Assembly (NCBI GenBank): GCA_045399315.1
Contig: DAYVGO010000008.1
Span: 39,127-103,126, forward strand
DNA length: 64,000 nucleotides
DNA from: Arsenophonus sp045399315
GTDB taxonomy: Bacteria > Pseudomonadota > Gammaproteobacteria > Enterobacterales > Enterobacteriaceae
Direction: 5' to 3'
A program made the position numbers and the translations under genes. This document shows, piece by piece, positions 50,331 through 60,101 of the stretch (the stretch's first letter is position 1; every line of letters begins with the position of its first letter). The notes below the pieces were generated by a model. That model was not told the origin of the DNA. It did no database searches and saw only the letters and a list, made by a program, of their open reading frames with translations.

Positions 50331-51031
50331 TTACGATTTTCTTTTATTGATGAAATATTGCAGTAGATTAGTAGAAATAAGTAAACAAATAAGAATAATA
50401 AATTTATTATAAGAGTTTTCATTAACTACAATACCGAAAAAATATTTCTCTTGGCTAAATTTATTGCTAGGTAATATTTCGCTACCTGGTATTGGCCACA
50501 CTAATTCTATTATAATCTCAATACTGTTTTAATTAATCGCTTTATTGGTGGAGTATAGTTATCCAGTTGGGCATTAGACGCGTATTTTATAAAGACCGAA
50601 GCAGAAGAGTAGTTGTTTTTTTCACTACTATCAGGCAAAACAACATGCACTCGCGCATTAAGGACACCATCTATTTATGATATTGTTTTTGCCAGCGCCT
50701 GTTCTTTAACAAAATTAAGACGAGCCTGCTTTTCGAGCGGAGAAGAAATTAACCTGTCTTTTGGAAAAACGTCTTTTAATGAAGAGAAAACTTCTCTTGG
50801 ATAACCATGTTGCTTAAGTATTTCGATCGATTGCACGATATCTGATTCATCAATCAGCAATTTGATGGTATTTTCTTTATCAGCTTCTTTATGGATGGAA
50901 ATTCCTTCATTTCTTAGTAATGCATATATCTCATTGGCTTCTTTTTGTGACAGATCAGTATAAAGCTCGGTTTTACAGCCAGTCAAGCTCAAGGATAAAA
51001 AGATAATTAATATAATAAGCATTATTTTCAT
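50331..51031 (-). pseudogene. sctJ: Type III secretion MS-ring lipoprotein SctJ (YscJ-like), inactivated
   Basis: Inner-membrane ring lipoprotein of the injectisome. ATG 51031 gives a lipoprotein signal (LSLSLTGC), then KTELYTDLSQKEANEIYALL, GYPREVFSSLKDVFPKD and LISSPLEKQARLNFVKEQA, all characteristic of SctJ. A TAA near 50675 interrupts it; IDGVLNARVHVVLP and SSASVFIKYASNAQLDNYTP follow in the same frame, then a frameshift/deletion near 50525 leads to the C-terminal membrane segment and tail NLLQYFINKRK. The order I-J-K and sequence place it in the Ysc family. Confidence 0.9.
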
Positions 51032-51035
51032 ATTG

Positions 51036-51363
51036 TTATTGTGCCTTTAATAGAGTTTCCATACTTTGGGTTATTTTACCGGCTGTTTTAGCGATTAATT
51101 CTTCTTGTAATGTAATTCTCATCAGCGACCACTGTACTTGCATTAATTTTTGTGGTGATAAATCTTCACTACTGATATTTTTCTGAAATTCAGTTTTTGC
51201 CAGACTAATATTTTGTCGTACTGATTCTATTTGCTCGATGAAACTGAATTCATTGATTACAGTTGTTACGAATAGATTATTATGTGGATTAATATTTTCT
51301 ATCGGTTGATAAAATTTCATCTAACTGTAGCTTAATTGTAGGGTCAGTCTGCTTAATATCCAT
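51036..51363 (-). pseudogene. sctI: Type III secretion inner-rod protein SctI (YscI-like), probably frameshifted
   Basis: The open part 51036-51320 ends in WSLMRITLQEELIAKTAGK followed by an SMETLLKAQ tail, the diagnostic C terminus of YscI-type rod proteins. ATG 51363, preceded by AGGATG, opens MDIKQTDPTIKLQLDEI in another frame, which fits the missing N terminus; a shift near 51318 then breaks the gene. If translation instead starts at 51320 a 94-residue product is possible, so inactivation is likely but not certain. It lies 4 bases before sctJ. Confidence 0.82.
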
Positions 51364-51409
51364 TTATTCATCCTTATCAATTTGATGGGCGTATTGAATT
51401 AAATTTTTT

Positions 51410-52911
51410 ATTGTCAATAAAAGTGATAATCTACAATTGAAAGCCTTGAATGATGCCGGTTTTACACCCCCAATGTTAGATTTAGCCGTTTCTGCATTAC
51501 AGAAAGGTAGACAATATGTTGATAAATTTAGTGGCGCTCAGGAAGTAAAATCGCAACAGACAGTAACCCAAGAACAGGCGCGGGAAAATAGCACACAACA
51601 AACACAGCATAAAATCAGGCTGAAACCGATTATTTGGATAGCTTTACCACTAAGTTAAATCAAGTGATGGTGCAACTTTCGCAGGGGCAAACTCAAGCAT
51701 TACATGCAGCTACGCCTGCTGCTTAATATCCATCAATATATCTCAACGGTAGAACATGGTGATGTTCTGACTTTTTTAGTAAAAAATAGCCAAATCTGAC
51801 AGAGAAATACTGGTTTAGACGTTATTTTATTACTAAATTGCCGGAAGAAAAAAATGGATGTTAGAGATTGTATGATCAGGTTTTTGACGAATTTAGTAAG
51901 AAATATCATTTGCCATTGTTGAAGCTTAATCAAGAAAGAGTTGCGGCTTTACGGTTTGATGAAGCATTACAGGTTTGTTATATTTTTCTTCAGGAACAAT
52001 AACTTGTTTTGCAGATAGATGTTGCTGATTTAGCCGCAGTCAGTGAGGGAATTTTTCGCCAGTTAGCGAGTTTTAATTGCTATTGGTATCAGTTTAATCT
52101 GCATTTTGGTTTCGATGAAACAAGTTTAAAAATACAATTATATAGTCAGTTAACTATTCCCAATTTAACATTAGATAAATTTGAACATCGATTAACGTCA
52201 ATACTCGATCACGCTGAATTTTGGCAGGAATTACCCTGTGAACCGGTAAAAAAGGCAATTTATCAAGGTCAAATTCAAGCAATGAAGGTATAATGATTAT
52301 GATGATCAAACAACTAATTTTAATTAAATTACACTGATTACAGTGAACGCAATATTTCAGCACCGTCTTTCAATGGTAGAAGTGTGGCGTTAGATAGCCA
52401 AGTAAAGCAAGCTAGGCCTCAATTATCAAGTATGATGCTTGCTCTTACTTTACCACAACAACAGCATTTGGCACGTTTAGCGCAAGGTATCCATCCGTCT
52501 TTAGATACACGTCGTATAGAAATATTACGCCGTGCTGGTGGCTATATGGTATTTAACCGGCTGTATTCATTATCAAGCCAATGATCCGTTACAAGCTGTT
52601 GTAACGGGTAAAGTTACTATGCTTGTGCGGTTATATAAAACGGCGGATGTTAATATTCGCTTTTATAGCCAAGATAATGGGTGGTTATTACCACTTAAAC
52701 AACTATAATATCGGTTGCATTTACTACTGCTGGGTTTTACTTTTACTGTCTCTGACATCTACCAAGCTCAACAAAAAATTTATCTACAGGCGAGCTTAAG
52801 CTGGCCGGATAGTCAATTTGTCCAGGCAACTTATCAATAAGTTATTGGTAATGAAAAAAAGCTCAATATTAATTTGCAGCCGAAACCGTGTTATCCGGAT
52901 TGCCAATATTA
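51410..52911 (+). pseudogene. Unrecognised broken gene(s) convergent with a GNAT relic
   Basis: Several frames in one direction join into a longer text: LKALNDAGFTPPMLDLAVSA near 51440, then a Gln-rich linker, a segment FTTKLNQVMVQLSQGQTQAL near 51650, PLLKLNQERVAALRFDEALQ near 51920, FNCYWYQFNLHFGFDETSL near 52075, LPQQQHLARLAQGIHPSL near 52460, and ADVNIRFYSQDNGW near 52660, ending near 52911. Stops and shifts occur throughout. The product would be some 450-490 residues, without visible signal peptide or membrane span, possibly two genes. I do not recognise the family. It abuts the sct remnant but points the other way. Confidence 0.45.
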
Positions 52912-53345
52912 ATGTTTACTAGCCACATATGTAACAGCGGAAAAGGGTTGCTCTGGCCATTCAGTTCAGAGCGATCATAAACTCTAAAACCATGCCGTTG
53001 ATAAAAACCTATTGCTTGCTTATTTTGTTCATTAACATCGACTTTATTGACTGCCAATTGGTGCACGGCATATTACACAGTGCTTTGCCAATGCCCTGAC
53101 CGTGTAACAGTAGAGATAAATAGCATTTCTAACCGATTTTCCTTAATCCCCATAAAACCAGTGATATTGTTTTACTCATCAATTGATATATAAACATCAA
53201 TATTGGGTAAATAATTATGTAAAATTAACGGCCGTAAAGTGGTGATCATTTTTTCCGGCAGGAAATCGTGGGTAGCGCGTACCACATTTTCCCAAATCGT
53301 CATTATTTGCGCAAAGTTGCTGCTGGTTGCTCGTTTAATATGCAT
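52869..53345 (-). pseudogene. GNAT acetyltransferase (YjaB-like), inactivated
   Basis: From ATG 53345 (MHIKRATSSNFAQIM) through TIWENVVRATHDFLPE, then a TAA near 53175 after VYISIDE, GFMGIKENRLEMLFIS, a frameshift in the acetyl-CoA loop (HGQGIGKA in the alternate frame), and VDVNEQNKQAIGFYQRHGFR with the typical C-terminal NPFPLLHMW. The order and motifs are those of YjaB. About 145 residues when repaired. It acetylates an unknown acceptor in other species. Confidence 0.82.
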
Positions 53346-53412
53346 ATATTTTACCTTGCAATAAAAATAGTAATACTACAGTTTATGATTCTAGTTTGAA
53401 CATTGTGTAGTT

Positions 53413-54005
53413 AAATTGGTAGCAATTGCGGTATATCGGGTTTTAAGCTGAGCAGTCCATGGATATGGATACACGCAATTTGGCATTGACCACAACCATC
53501 GCATTTTATTTCATCAATCATCGGGCTATTTTCCGCTGTAAATGACAGCGCTTGTTGTGGGCATTCATAAACACATAACCGGCAGCTGTTATCATGGCGG
53601 CCAAAGCAAGCTTAAGAAATATCCGGGCAAAGTGCGGTATCGGCTATTATTTGCTGATTAAGTGTAAGTGTGCGCCGGTAGGGCAGACTAGCGTATATGC
53701 TAAACAATTATCTGTCGTACAGCAACAAAAATCAATATTGATCTCAGACAAATTATGATTAATTGAAATAAGACCATAGGGGCAAGCTTGTAGGCATTTG
53801 TCGCAGCCAATACGTTGTTGTAGAAAATTTAGTCTCGTTAATCGCTTATGGTGGACGCCCTGCTAGGCGAGCAATGTTTTTATTTTTGACGTTAAGGGTA
53901 AATGTTTTACTAACACTGAATAATTCTCACAGTAAACCTCGACGGCTAACATAACGATACGACATTAATGTGTAATAGTAGCTTTCATCTTGTTTATTAT
54001 TTGCC
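53413..54005 (-). pseudogene. NapF-like ferredoxin-type 4Fe-4S protein, inactivated
   Basis: Pieces on the minus strand carry three or four Cys clusters: IGCDKCLQACPYGLISI near 53780, NCLAYTLVCPTGAHL near 53680, NSCRLCVYECPQQALSF near 53560 and CDGCGQCQIACIHIHGLL near 53480. This spacing resembles NapF, which assists cytoplasmic maturation of periplasmic nitrate reductase. Several stops and shifts break it, and the start (MANNKQDESYYYTLM) is near 54005. No nap genes are adjacent in the window. The family call is tentative. Confidence 0.6.
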
Positions 54006-54235
54006 ATAGAGCTAACTCGGTGCGAAGTAGAATATTACGACTTGATTAGTATGATTTTAACTTTTTTTATTAATAAGCATGGCAGGTTAGATCAGATTTT
54101 AGCTGATTTAACTAAAACCAGCGGAATATTATAAATCTTTGGCGTAAACTTGATACTTGATTGGCTGGTATCATTTTATAGTAAGTGGGCTAACGGTATT
54201 CAAAGTTAAATAAGGCATAGGGATTTATGTTGTAT

Positions 54236-54364
54236 CCTAATAGGGAATGCGGATTTTTATTTTGTTACCGTTAGTTTGAATAACTTCTTGGCCTGCTATT
54301 AATTTCCATATAAATTGCCTATCTGTCGTGTTAATCACTATATCAATACCAGAACGAGTTGATA
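54236..54364 (-). pseudogene. Possible C-terminal gene fragment
   Basis: About 42 codons on the minus strand (STRSGIDIVINTTDR, then IWKLIAGQEVIQTNGNKIKI) ending in a stop at 54239. The text looks protein-like (beta-strand pattern) but has no start and no recognised family. It could be the last trace of a deleted gene. Confidence 0.25.
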
Positions 54365-54430
54365 TCCTATACTAGTAGTTTAGTTTTATAATTTTTACTT
54401 AGGTACCATTAATGGGTTTATTAGATAAGA

Positions 54431-55048
54431 ATGAAAAAATTTAGCGATCGAGAAAGTTTGTGTCTTTATTTTGTCTGGTTCCTATGGGCGCTAGTGGTTG
54501 TATTATATATAACTAATTTGATTGCAAAGACATGGTTTTTTCTTTTAGTTTTTTCTTTCGTTCTTATCCTGCTATTTATCTTTATAAGAGTGAGGTTGAT
54601 CACGATGTTTAGAAATAAAAAGTCAGAGATTTCAAATACCAATATATTTGTCATGAAAGGTGATAAAGAAAGTGATCCTAAACAAAAAGATGTAACAATT
54701 ATTTCGGCCGAGAGTTTTTTTAAAGGTAATATTCCCGTTGCCGGTGATATTCAAGTATGGGGGCATATCAAAGGTAATGTCACGGTAACGGAAGGCACTA
54801 TTCACATCATGCAGGATGGAAAAATTGAAGGTGAAATAGAAGCACCAAATATTATTATAAATGGTTTAGTTGATGGGGTATGTTTGGCCAATAATCTTGA
54901 TATCCTCGAACATGGTGAATTGCGAGGTATCAGCCGTGCTAGTCATATGTCAATTAAGCGTGGTGGTATTTTCATTGGTCAGTCGGAAAAAATTGAGCAC
55001 CAATCTGGAAAAGTGATCAAATTAGAAACGGTTGAAGAGATACCATAA
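54431..55048 (+). CDS. Bactofilin (CcmA-like)
   Basis: Polymer-forming cytoskeletal protein, related to Proteus CcmA involved in cell curvature and shape. The 205 residues start with two membrane segments (about residues 12-30 and 34-52), then a hydrophilic linker and a right-handed beta-helix core (residues ~85-185) with the family pattern SFFKGNIPVAGDIQVWGHI, GNVTV and DGKIEGEIEAPNI. Intact frame between two broken genes. It likely forms membrane-bound filaments that position wall enzymes. Confidence 0.88.
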   Translation: MKKFSDRESLCLYFVWFLWALVVVLYITNLIAKTWFFLLVFSFVLILLFIFIRVRLITMFRNKKSEISNTNIFVMKGDKESDPKQKDVTIISAESFFKGNIPVAGDIQVWGHIKGNVTVTEGTIHIMQDGKIEGEIEAPNIIINGLVDGVCLANNLDILEHGELRGISRASHMSIKRGGIFIGQSEKIEHQSGKVIKLETVEEIP

Positions 55049-55126
55049 AGTAAATGATCGCTTTTAACACCACACGATAGGATATTGTTTTATATTGTTG
55101 GTAAACTCTTTTTCAATTGGTAGCTA

Positions 55127-55741
55127 ATGGTTATTGAACTAAAGATTCCTCGCTTAGTATTAAGGGAATGACACGAAGCTGATCGACTCCCTTTTTATCG
55201 TCTCAATAGTGATGCTGAAGTTATGCGCTATTTTCCACATTTGTTGTCAAAAATGCAAAGTGATGCTTTTATTGAGAGTATTAAACAAAAATTTATCCAG
55301 CAGCCATGTTGGGGATTATGGGTGGTAGAGTTACAAGCACAGAAACAATTTATTGGCTTTGTCGGGCTAAATATTCCCTCTGATAATTTGCCTTGTATGC
55401 CATGTACTAAAATGGGTTGGCGATTAGCTAAGCCGTTTTGGCGCCAAGGATTGGCTTATGAAGCTGCAAAAAGAATATTAGATTTTGCTTTTCGGCAACA
55501 ACAAGTGCAGGAAATTATTGCTTTTACCGCTAAAATTAATCGCCCGTCAGAAAATTTAATGAAAAAATTAGCGATGGAAAAAGATCACAATAATTTTTTA
55601 CATCCAGCATTATAGTTAGCTCATCCCTTACAGGAGCATATTCTTTGTCGGTTCAAACAGCAGCAATGGTTAAAAAAATCGGTAACTTACTGTTTAACTA
55701 GCGGTGATACGCCTGCATATGCAGGCGAAATGACATTATTT
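55127..55741 (+). pseudogene. RimJ/RimL-like GNAT acetyltransferase, inactivated
   Basis: ATG 55127 opens IELKIPRLVLRE and meets TGA at 55169-55171, where W is expected in the family (W then H-E-A-D-R). Then EVMRYFPHLLSK, GLWVVELQAQKQFIGFVGL, MGWRLAKPFWRQGLAYEAAK (acetyl-CoA loop) and AFTAKINRPSENLMKKLAM are open to a TAG at 55613-55615, after which HPLQEHILCRFKQQQWLK continues in frame. Two nonsense codons and no indel: recent loss. Confidence 0.85.
55710..55727. terminator. 18-bp palindrome near ydcH 3' end
   Basis: cgcctgcatatgcaggcg is a perfect inverted repeat 8 bases before the end of ydcH (minus strand) and inside the tail of the GNAT pseudogene. It can fold as a GC-rich hairpin; no strong T run follows on either strand, so its role as terminator is uncertain. 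Confidence 0.45.
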
Positions 55742-55957
55742 TAGCCTAATCTGCTGGTGAATAATCCGCTGCATTTCATCTTTTAAATGAAGCTTTTCTT
55801 TTTTTAATTTAATGACTTTATAATTATAGCCTGCGCCATTAGGGCCTTCTAATTCAGTGATCTGTTTATCAAGTTGATGATGTTTTTCTAATAGGGACTG
55901 GAAGCGTGGATGAAAACGTTTCAGATGAGAAAATAATTCCTGTTCGTACTGCAACAT
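55736..55957 (-). CDS. ydcH: DUF465 protein YdcH
   Basis: Small cytoplasmic coiled-coil protein of unknown function. The 73 residues (E. coli 74) show the family text FSHLKRFHPRFQSLLEKHHQ, DKQITELEG, GYNYKVIKLKKEKL and KDEMQRII. Preceded by AGGAGG on its strand. Intact. Confidence 0.9.
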   Translation of the reverse strand: MLQYEQELFSHLKRFHPRFQSLLEKHHQLDKQITELEGPNGAGYNYKVIKLKKEKLHLKDEMQRIIHQQIRLK

Positions 55958-56242
55958 ATAACCTCCTACAAAATTATTGAGGGTTAATTCAAGTATAACA
56001 AAAATTAAGATTTAAAAATGGTGATCACAATAGTTTACATTGTTAAATTTTGTATTTAATTATTTGATTTTAATTAATATTTATCAGTTAAATAGTTACT
56101 TAGCTCTTTACGATTTTTTACTTTTTGGCCTGCTAGTTATACTGAAATATATCTTTGATTTAGCTATATATAAAACTTATTGTTATCAGCTATATTATAC
56201 GTAATATCAATTTCATAACTATTTATAAAGTAGGATGTGGCA

Positions 56243-56722
56243 ATGAATAAATATACCTTTCCATTACTGGCAATTATGCTAACAGCATCATATACGATGG
56301 CAAATGATAATTTGACGAAAATAGCACCTTACCCCACTGCCATAAAAGATATGCACCGTTAATGTTATTCAATTAGCCAAAAAAGACAATGAAAATAATT
56401 ATATTGTAGAACTTGTGATCGGCAAATCAATGCTTGTTGATTGAATCACCATTGTTTTGGTAGCGATTTTGAGAAAAAACAGCTTAAAGGGTGGGGTTAT
56501 GATTATTATGAATTAAAAAAAGCATTTAATCCTGTTACAACACTAATGGCTTGCCCCGATAAAAAGAAAACCCAGCAGTTTATTACCACTCATCTCGGTG
56601 CTGACAATATAGTCCGTTATAATAGCAAATTAGCAATGGTGGTATATGTTCCTAAGGATATGGTAATCAAATATCGAGTGGGGTCAATACCGGAAAAACT
56701 TGATAGTGCAGTGATCAAATAA
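56243..56722 (+). pseudogene. eco: Ecotin, frameshifted
   Basis: Periplasmic dimeric inhibitor of trypsin-fold serine proteases such as neutrophil elastase. ATG 56243 gives a signal peptide (TFPLLAIMLTASYTMA) and KIAPYPTAIKDMHR; a frameshift near 56360 and another near 56443 (in VDCN) break the gene, while the C-terminal 93 codons are open with LKGWGYDYYELKKA, the reactive loop VTTLMACPD and KLAMVVYVPKDM. Repaired length is about 160 residues. The P1 residue reads Leu where E. coli has Met84; the loop disulfide Cys is present. Confidence 0.9.
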
Positions 56723-56782
56723 CCATTTAATTTAATCAATAAGACATCTTAGTCAGATGGTTATAATAATGTTAGCTTAATT

Positions 56783-57229
56783 TTAACGTGCGCCCAAAAC
56801 TATCATTTGTGCGTGACGAACAATACTAGCTGTGGTTGATCCTAGCAGGTGGCTTGTGGAGCTGGGGCTATGAGAGCCAATAAGAATTAAGTCTGCGTGC
56901 ATATCTGCCGTATAATCTAAAATTTCATCTTTTACTGAGCCAATACCAATTTTGCAGATAGTTTTTCCGTGAGGAAGGTTTACTTTTTTGACCATCTCTT
57001 TTAGTAGTTCAAGCACAACTCGGCTACGTTCTTCACAATCATGTTGACTCTCTGGTAAGGTAGCGATTTCTATCCCCAAAAATATTTCTAAATTTGGTAG
57101 CACTGATAGGAAGTGAATTTCTGTTTGGTTGGATTGGTTACATGAGGCAAATGTTTCAACATGGTTAATCACTTTTTGATTTAATTCATTTTCAACAATG
57201 TCGATAGGAACTAAGATCTTATTATACAT
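56783..57229 (-). CDS. Universal stress protein, UspF/G-type
   Basis: Cytoplasmic ATP-binding stress protein. With ATG 57229 (GAAGG six bases before) the product has 148 residues (E. coli UspF 144); the longer frame to 57271 adds an unlikely leader. N terminus KILVPIDIVENELNQ, and the nucleotide-binding signature G-x2-G-x9-G-S is seen as GSHSPSSTSHLLGSTTASIV near residue 120. Closest by eye to UspF. Intact, monocistronic. Confidence 0.9.
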   Translation of the reverse strand: MYNKILVPIDIVENELNQKVINHVETFASCNQSNQTEIHFLSVLPNLEIFLGIEIATLPESQHDCEERSRVVLELLKEMVKKVNLPHGKTICKIGIGSVKDEILDYTADMHADLILIGSHSPSSTSHLLGSTTASIVRHAQMIVLGAR

Positions 57230-57643
57230 GATACCTTCGCATCGTATTGTTATATAATTATATTGTAGCAATAGTCAAAAATGATGTCGTGATATTTTTA
57301 TTAGTATGTCTCGTTGACTAATTATCTCAATATAAATAAGTCATATTTAAGATAAGGATTTTATTATAAATTAATTAAGCCAATTGAAAATAAATATTAT
57401 TTCTATTTAATTATAAAATATTGGTCAAAATAAATAAGCGAATGATTATCAATTATCCTTTATTGAAATTACTATTTATAAAAATCAAGACAAAAGTAAT
57501 TTTTTATGCCATATTATTATAGAAAGTTAAATTAATATATGTTCTTGAATAAAATTAGCATTAATAATAACAAGTTGTTCTTTAAGATTTATTATTAATT
57601 TTTTCCTTATTTTGCTGAAAATAATTAACCTTAGAATTTGATT
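57230..57643. other. Spacer between the usp gene and the CDF transporter
   Basis: About 410 AT-rich bases between two divergent genes, holding both promoter regions. A sequence ataataattaacc close to the transporter start is not distinct enough to call as an operator. Nothing else is seen. Confidence 0.45.
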
Positions 57644-58570
57644 ATGACACAGACTAAACACCGTGAAAAGACACATTCCCTTTTTACTTCTGGCGAGCAA
57701 CGAATAAAATCTAAAGCTGCTAAAAAGAGCACTATTATCAGTATCATTGTCAATTTTTTTCTCTCGGTATCGCAAATTATTATTGGCCTTGTTGCTCATT
57801 CTCAAGCTCTGATTGCTGATGGTCTTCACTCATTGTCAGATTTATTTGCTGATTTTGTGATATTGATTGCTAATAAATATAGTCATAAGCAACCTGATGC
57901 GGATCATCCTTACGGTCATTTTCGCTATGAAAATGGCGCCTCTTTAATATTAGGAATGCTTTTGTTAGTGGTTGGTGGTGGAATGGTATGGAAAGCAATT
58001 GAAAAAATGCTAAATCCGGCTGTAATAGCTGAAGTGCATATGATTGCTCTGGTTATTGCGTTATTATCACTGTTAGTTAAAGAAGGTCTGTTTCGTTATA
58101 TGCTTTATGTAGCAAATAAAGTTAATTCAAATATGTTAGTTGCTAATGCCTGGCATGTTCGTTCAGATGCGGCTTCTTCTTTAGTTGTTGCAATTGGTAT
58201 TATTGGTAGTCTATGTGGTTTTAAGATCTTTGATCCTATTGCAGCCTTAATTGTTGGTGGTCTTATTATTAAAATGGGGTATAAGTTTACTTACCAAGCG
58301 TTCAACGATTTGATGGATAAAGGTGCTGATGAACAGACACTAGCCACTATTTGTAAACAACTATTGGCGATGGAAGGTGTGATTGGTATTCATGATCTTA
58401 AGACGCGTAAATCTGGTGATTATTTTTTGGTAGATGTTCATCTGGAAGTTAATGGCCTGTTAACGGTAGAGCAAGGCCATCAAATTGCTGTCTTGGCGCG
58501 AAAAAAATTACTTAAAAATCCCACGATCTTAAATGTTATGATCCATGTTGATCCGGTTGAAATTCGATAA
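57644..58570 (+). CDS. Cation diffusion facilitator transporter
   Basis: Inner-membrane H+-coupled efflux pump for divalent cations such as Zn, Fe, Mn or Co. From ATG 57644 the product has 308 residues. Six membrane segments lie between residues ~30 and 210. The metal sites typical of the family are HSQALIADGLHSLSD (segment 2, His/Asp context) and WHVRSDAASS (segment 5, HxxxD). The C-terminal cytoplasmic domain has IHDLKTRKSGDYFLVDVHLE and a final H-V-D-P. Sequence differs from FieF and ZitB of E. coli, so the metal is left open. Confidence 0.92.
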   Translation: MTQTKHREKTHSLFTSGEQRIKSKAAKKSTIISIIVNFFLSVSQIIIGLVAHSQALIADGLHSLSDLFADFVILIANKYSHKQPDADHPYGHFRYENGASLILGMLLLVVGGGMVWKAIEKMLNPAVIAEVHMIALVIALLSLLVKEGLFRYMLYVANKVNSNMLVANAWHVRSDAASSLVVAIGIIGSLCGFKIFDPIAALIVGGLIIKMGYKFTYQAFNDLMDKGADEQTLATICKQLLAMEGVIGIHDLKTRKSGDYFLVDVHLEVNGLLTVEQGHQIAVLARKKLLKNPTILNVMIHVDPVEIR

Positions 58571-58823
58571 TTAATTTCTCTAATTAAATAACGTATTATT
58601 GTATGGTAGAGGGTTTATAACGGTTATGATATTGATAAATCTGATAACCAATTTAAATTATCTACAATTATATTGTTGAATAACATGATATATTAATTAG
58701 GTTAAATGTGATGTTGAATCGCTTAATAATCGATCACATAGTATAAATTATTATTACGTTTTATTGGTTATTTTTGCCTACCAACAGTACCCTAATTTAT
58801 TTCAGATTGGAAAAGAGGTTAAT

Positions 58824-59843
58824 GTGGAAATATTAGTAACAGGTGGGATGGGGTATATTGGTAGTCATACTTGCGTTCAGATGCTTGCTGCAGGTATGCA
58901 ACCTGTTATTTTAGATAATTTGTATAATGCCAGTAGTGAAGTATTAGCGCGTATAGAGACACTAACGGGTTGTCGTCCGACTTTTTATCATGGTGATGTT
59001 CGTGATGAAAAATTATTAGGCACCATTTTTTCCAGCCATACGATTAAGGTGGTTATCCATTTTGCCGGTTTGAAAGCTGTTGGTGAATCTGTCACTAAGT
59101 CTCTTGAATATTATGATAATAATGTCAATGGTACGCTGGTATTAGCCCGTAGTATGCAGCGAGCTGGCATAAAAAATATTATTTTTAGTTCTTCTGCTAC
59201 CGTTTATGGTGATCCTGCCACCGTTCCGATCACAGAACAGTTTTCAATTGGCAATACCACTAATCCCTATGGTAGCAGTAAATATATGGTAGAGCGCTGT
59301 TTATCAGATCTCCAGTATGAGGATAAGAGTTGGTCGATTACCTTGCTGCGTTATTTTAATCCGGTTGGTGCGCATCCATCTGGCACGATGGGAGAAGATC
59401 CCCAAGGTATACCTAATAATTTGACACCTTATATTACTCAGGTAGCAATTGGCCGGCAGCAGAAACTTATGATTTTTGGTAATGATTATCCTACCCCAGA
59501 TGGCACAGGGGTTCGTGATTATATTCATGTTATGGATTTGGCGGATGGACATATTGCTGTACTTAAGTCTGTTGGTTTAAAGCCAGGTTTACACATTTAC
59601 AATTTAGGTACAGGCAAAGGAACTAGCGTATTAGAGATGCTAAAAGCATTTGAACAAGCCTGTGGTAAAGAGATCGCTTATGAAATTAGAGATCGCCGTC
59701 CGGGTGATATTGCTGAATGTTGGTCAAGCCCGGTTAAAGCTGAATGTGATTTGGGTTGGAAAGCCGCTCGTTCGGTTCAAGAAATGGCAGTTGATGCATG
59801 GCGTTGGCAATGCCAGAATCCGCAAGGTTATGGTAAAAAATAA
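58824..59843 (+). CDS. galE: UDP-glucose 4-epimerase
   Basis: NAD-dependent interconversion of UDP-glucose and UDP-galactose (or the N-acetyl forms), supplying galactose residues for surface polysaccharide. GTG 58824 after AGAGG gives 339 residues (E. coli 338); a frame from 58764 adds 20 atypical residues. Visible are GGMGYIGSHTC at the N terminus, HFAGLKAVGES, the catalytic SSSATVYGD (Ser/Thr) and YGSSKYMVE (YxxxK), and LRYFNPVGAHPSG. No galT or galK is adjacent, which fits a role in envelope synthesis. Intact. Confidence 0.96.
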   Translation: MEILVTGGMGYIGSHTCVQMLAAGMQPVILDNLYNASSEVLARIETLTGCRPTFYHGDVRDEKLLGTIFSSHTIKVVIHFAGLKAVGESVTKSLEYYDNNVNGTLVLARSMQRAGIKNIIFSSSATVYGDPATVPITEQFSIGNTTNPYGSSKYMVERCLSDLQYEDKSWSITLLRYFNPVGAHPSGTMGEDPQGIPNNLTPYITQVAIGRQQKLMIFGNDYPTPDGTGVRDYIHVMDLADGHIAVLKSVGLKPGLHIYNLGTGKGTSVLEMLKAFEQACGKEIAYEIRDRRPGDIAECWSSPVKAECDLGWKAARSVQEMAVDAWRWQCQNPQGYGKK

Positions 59844-59882
59844 TAGATAACTGGTTGTTCAGTTTTGTACTGCTGAGCATCA

Positions 59883-59912
59883 AAACCCAGCGCAAGCTGG
59901 GTTTGGGCAAAA
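59883..59912 (+). terminator. Terminator after galE
   Basis: Nine-bp stem aaacccagc / gctgggttt with a GCAA tetraloop, 40 bases after the galE stop. Confidence 0.8.
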
Positions 59913-60101
59913 TTTTTATGAAAATTGATAATTTTTATTTGTATTCTAAGTTATGGAATTATCCATTTTATTTTTGTTGGAAAATTTTATTTCTTACTGG
60001 CTAAAAGTTAGCAAATAGAATTGATAGACCACTCAATCAAGGTGGTCTAATAGCTAAGCCATCTTTGATCCTAGGTAAAATCTTAACTAGGTTACACGGC
60101 T

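Noticed and set aside
57527..57829. A 100-codon minus-strand frame over the start of the CDF transporter
   Set aside because: It overlaps the conserved transporter N terminus and its promoter, and its own text has no recognisable features.
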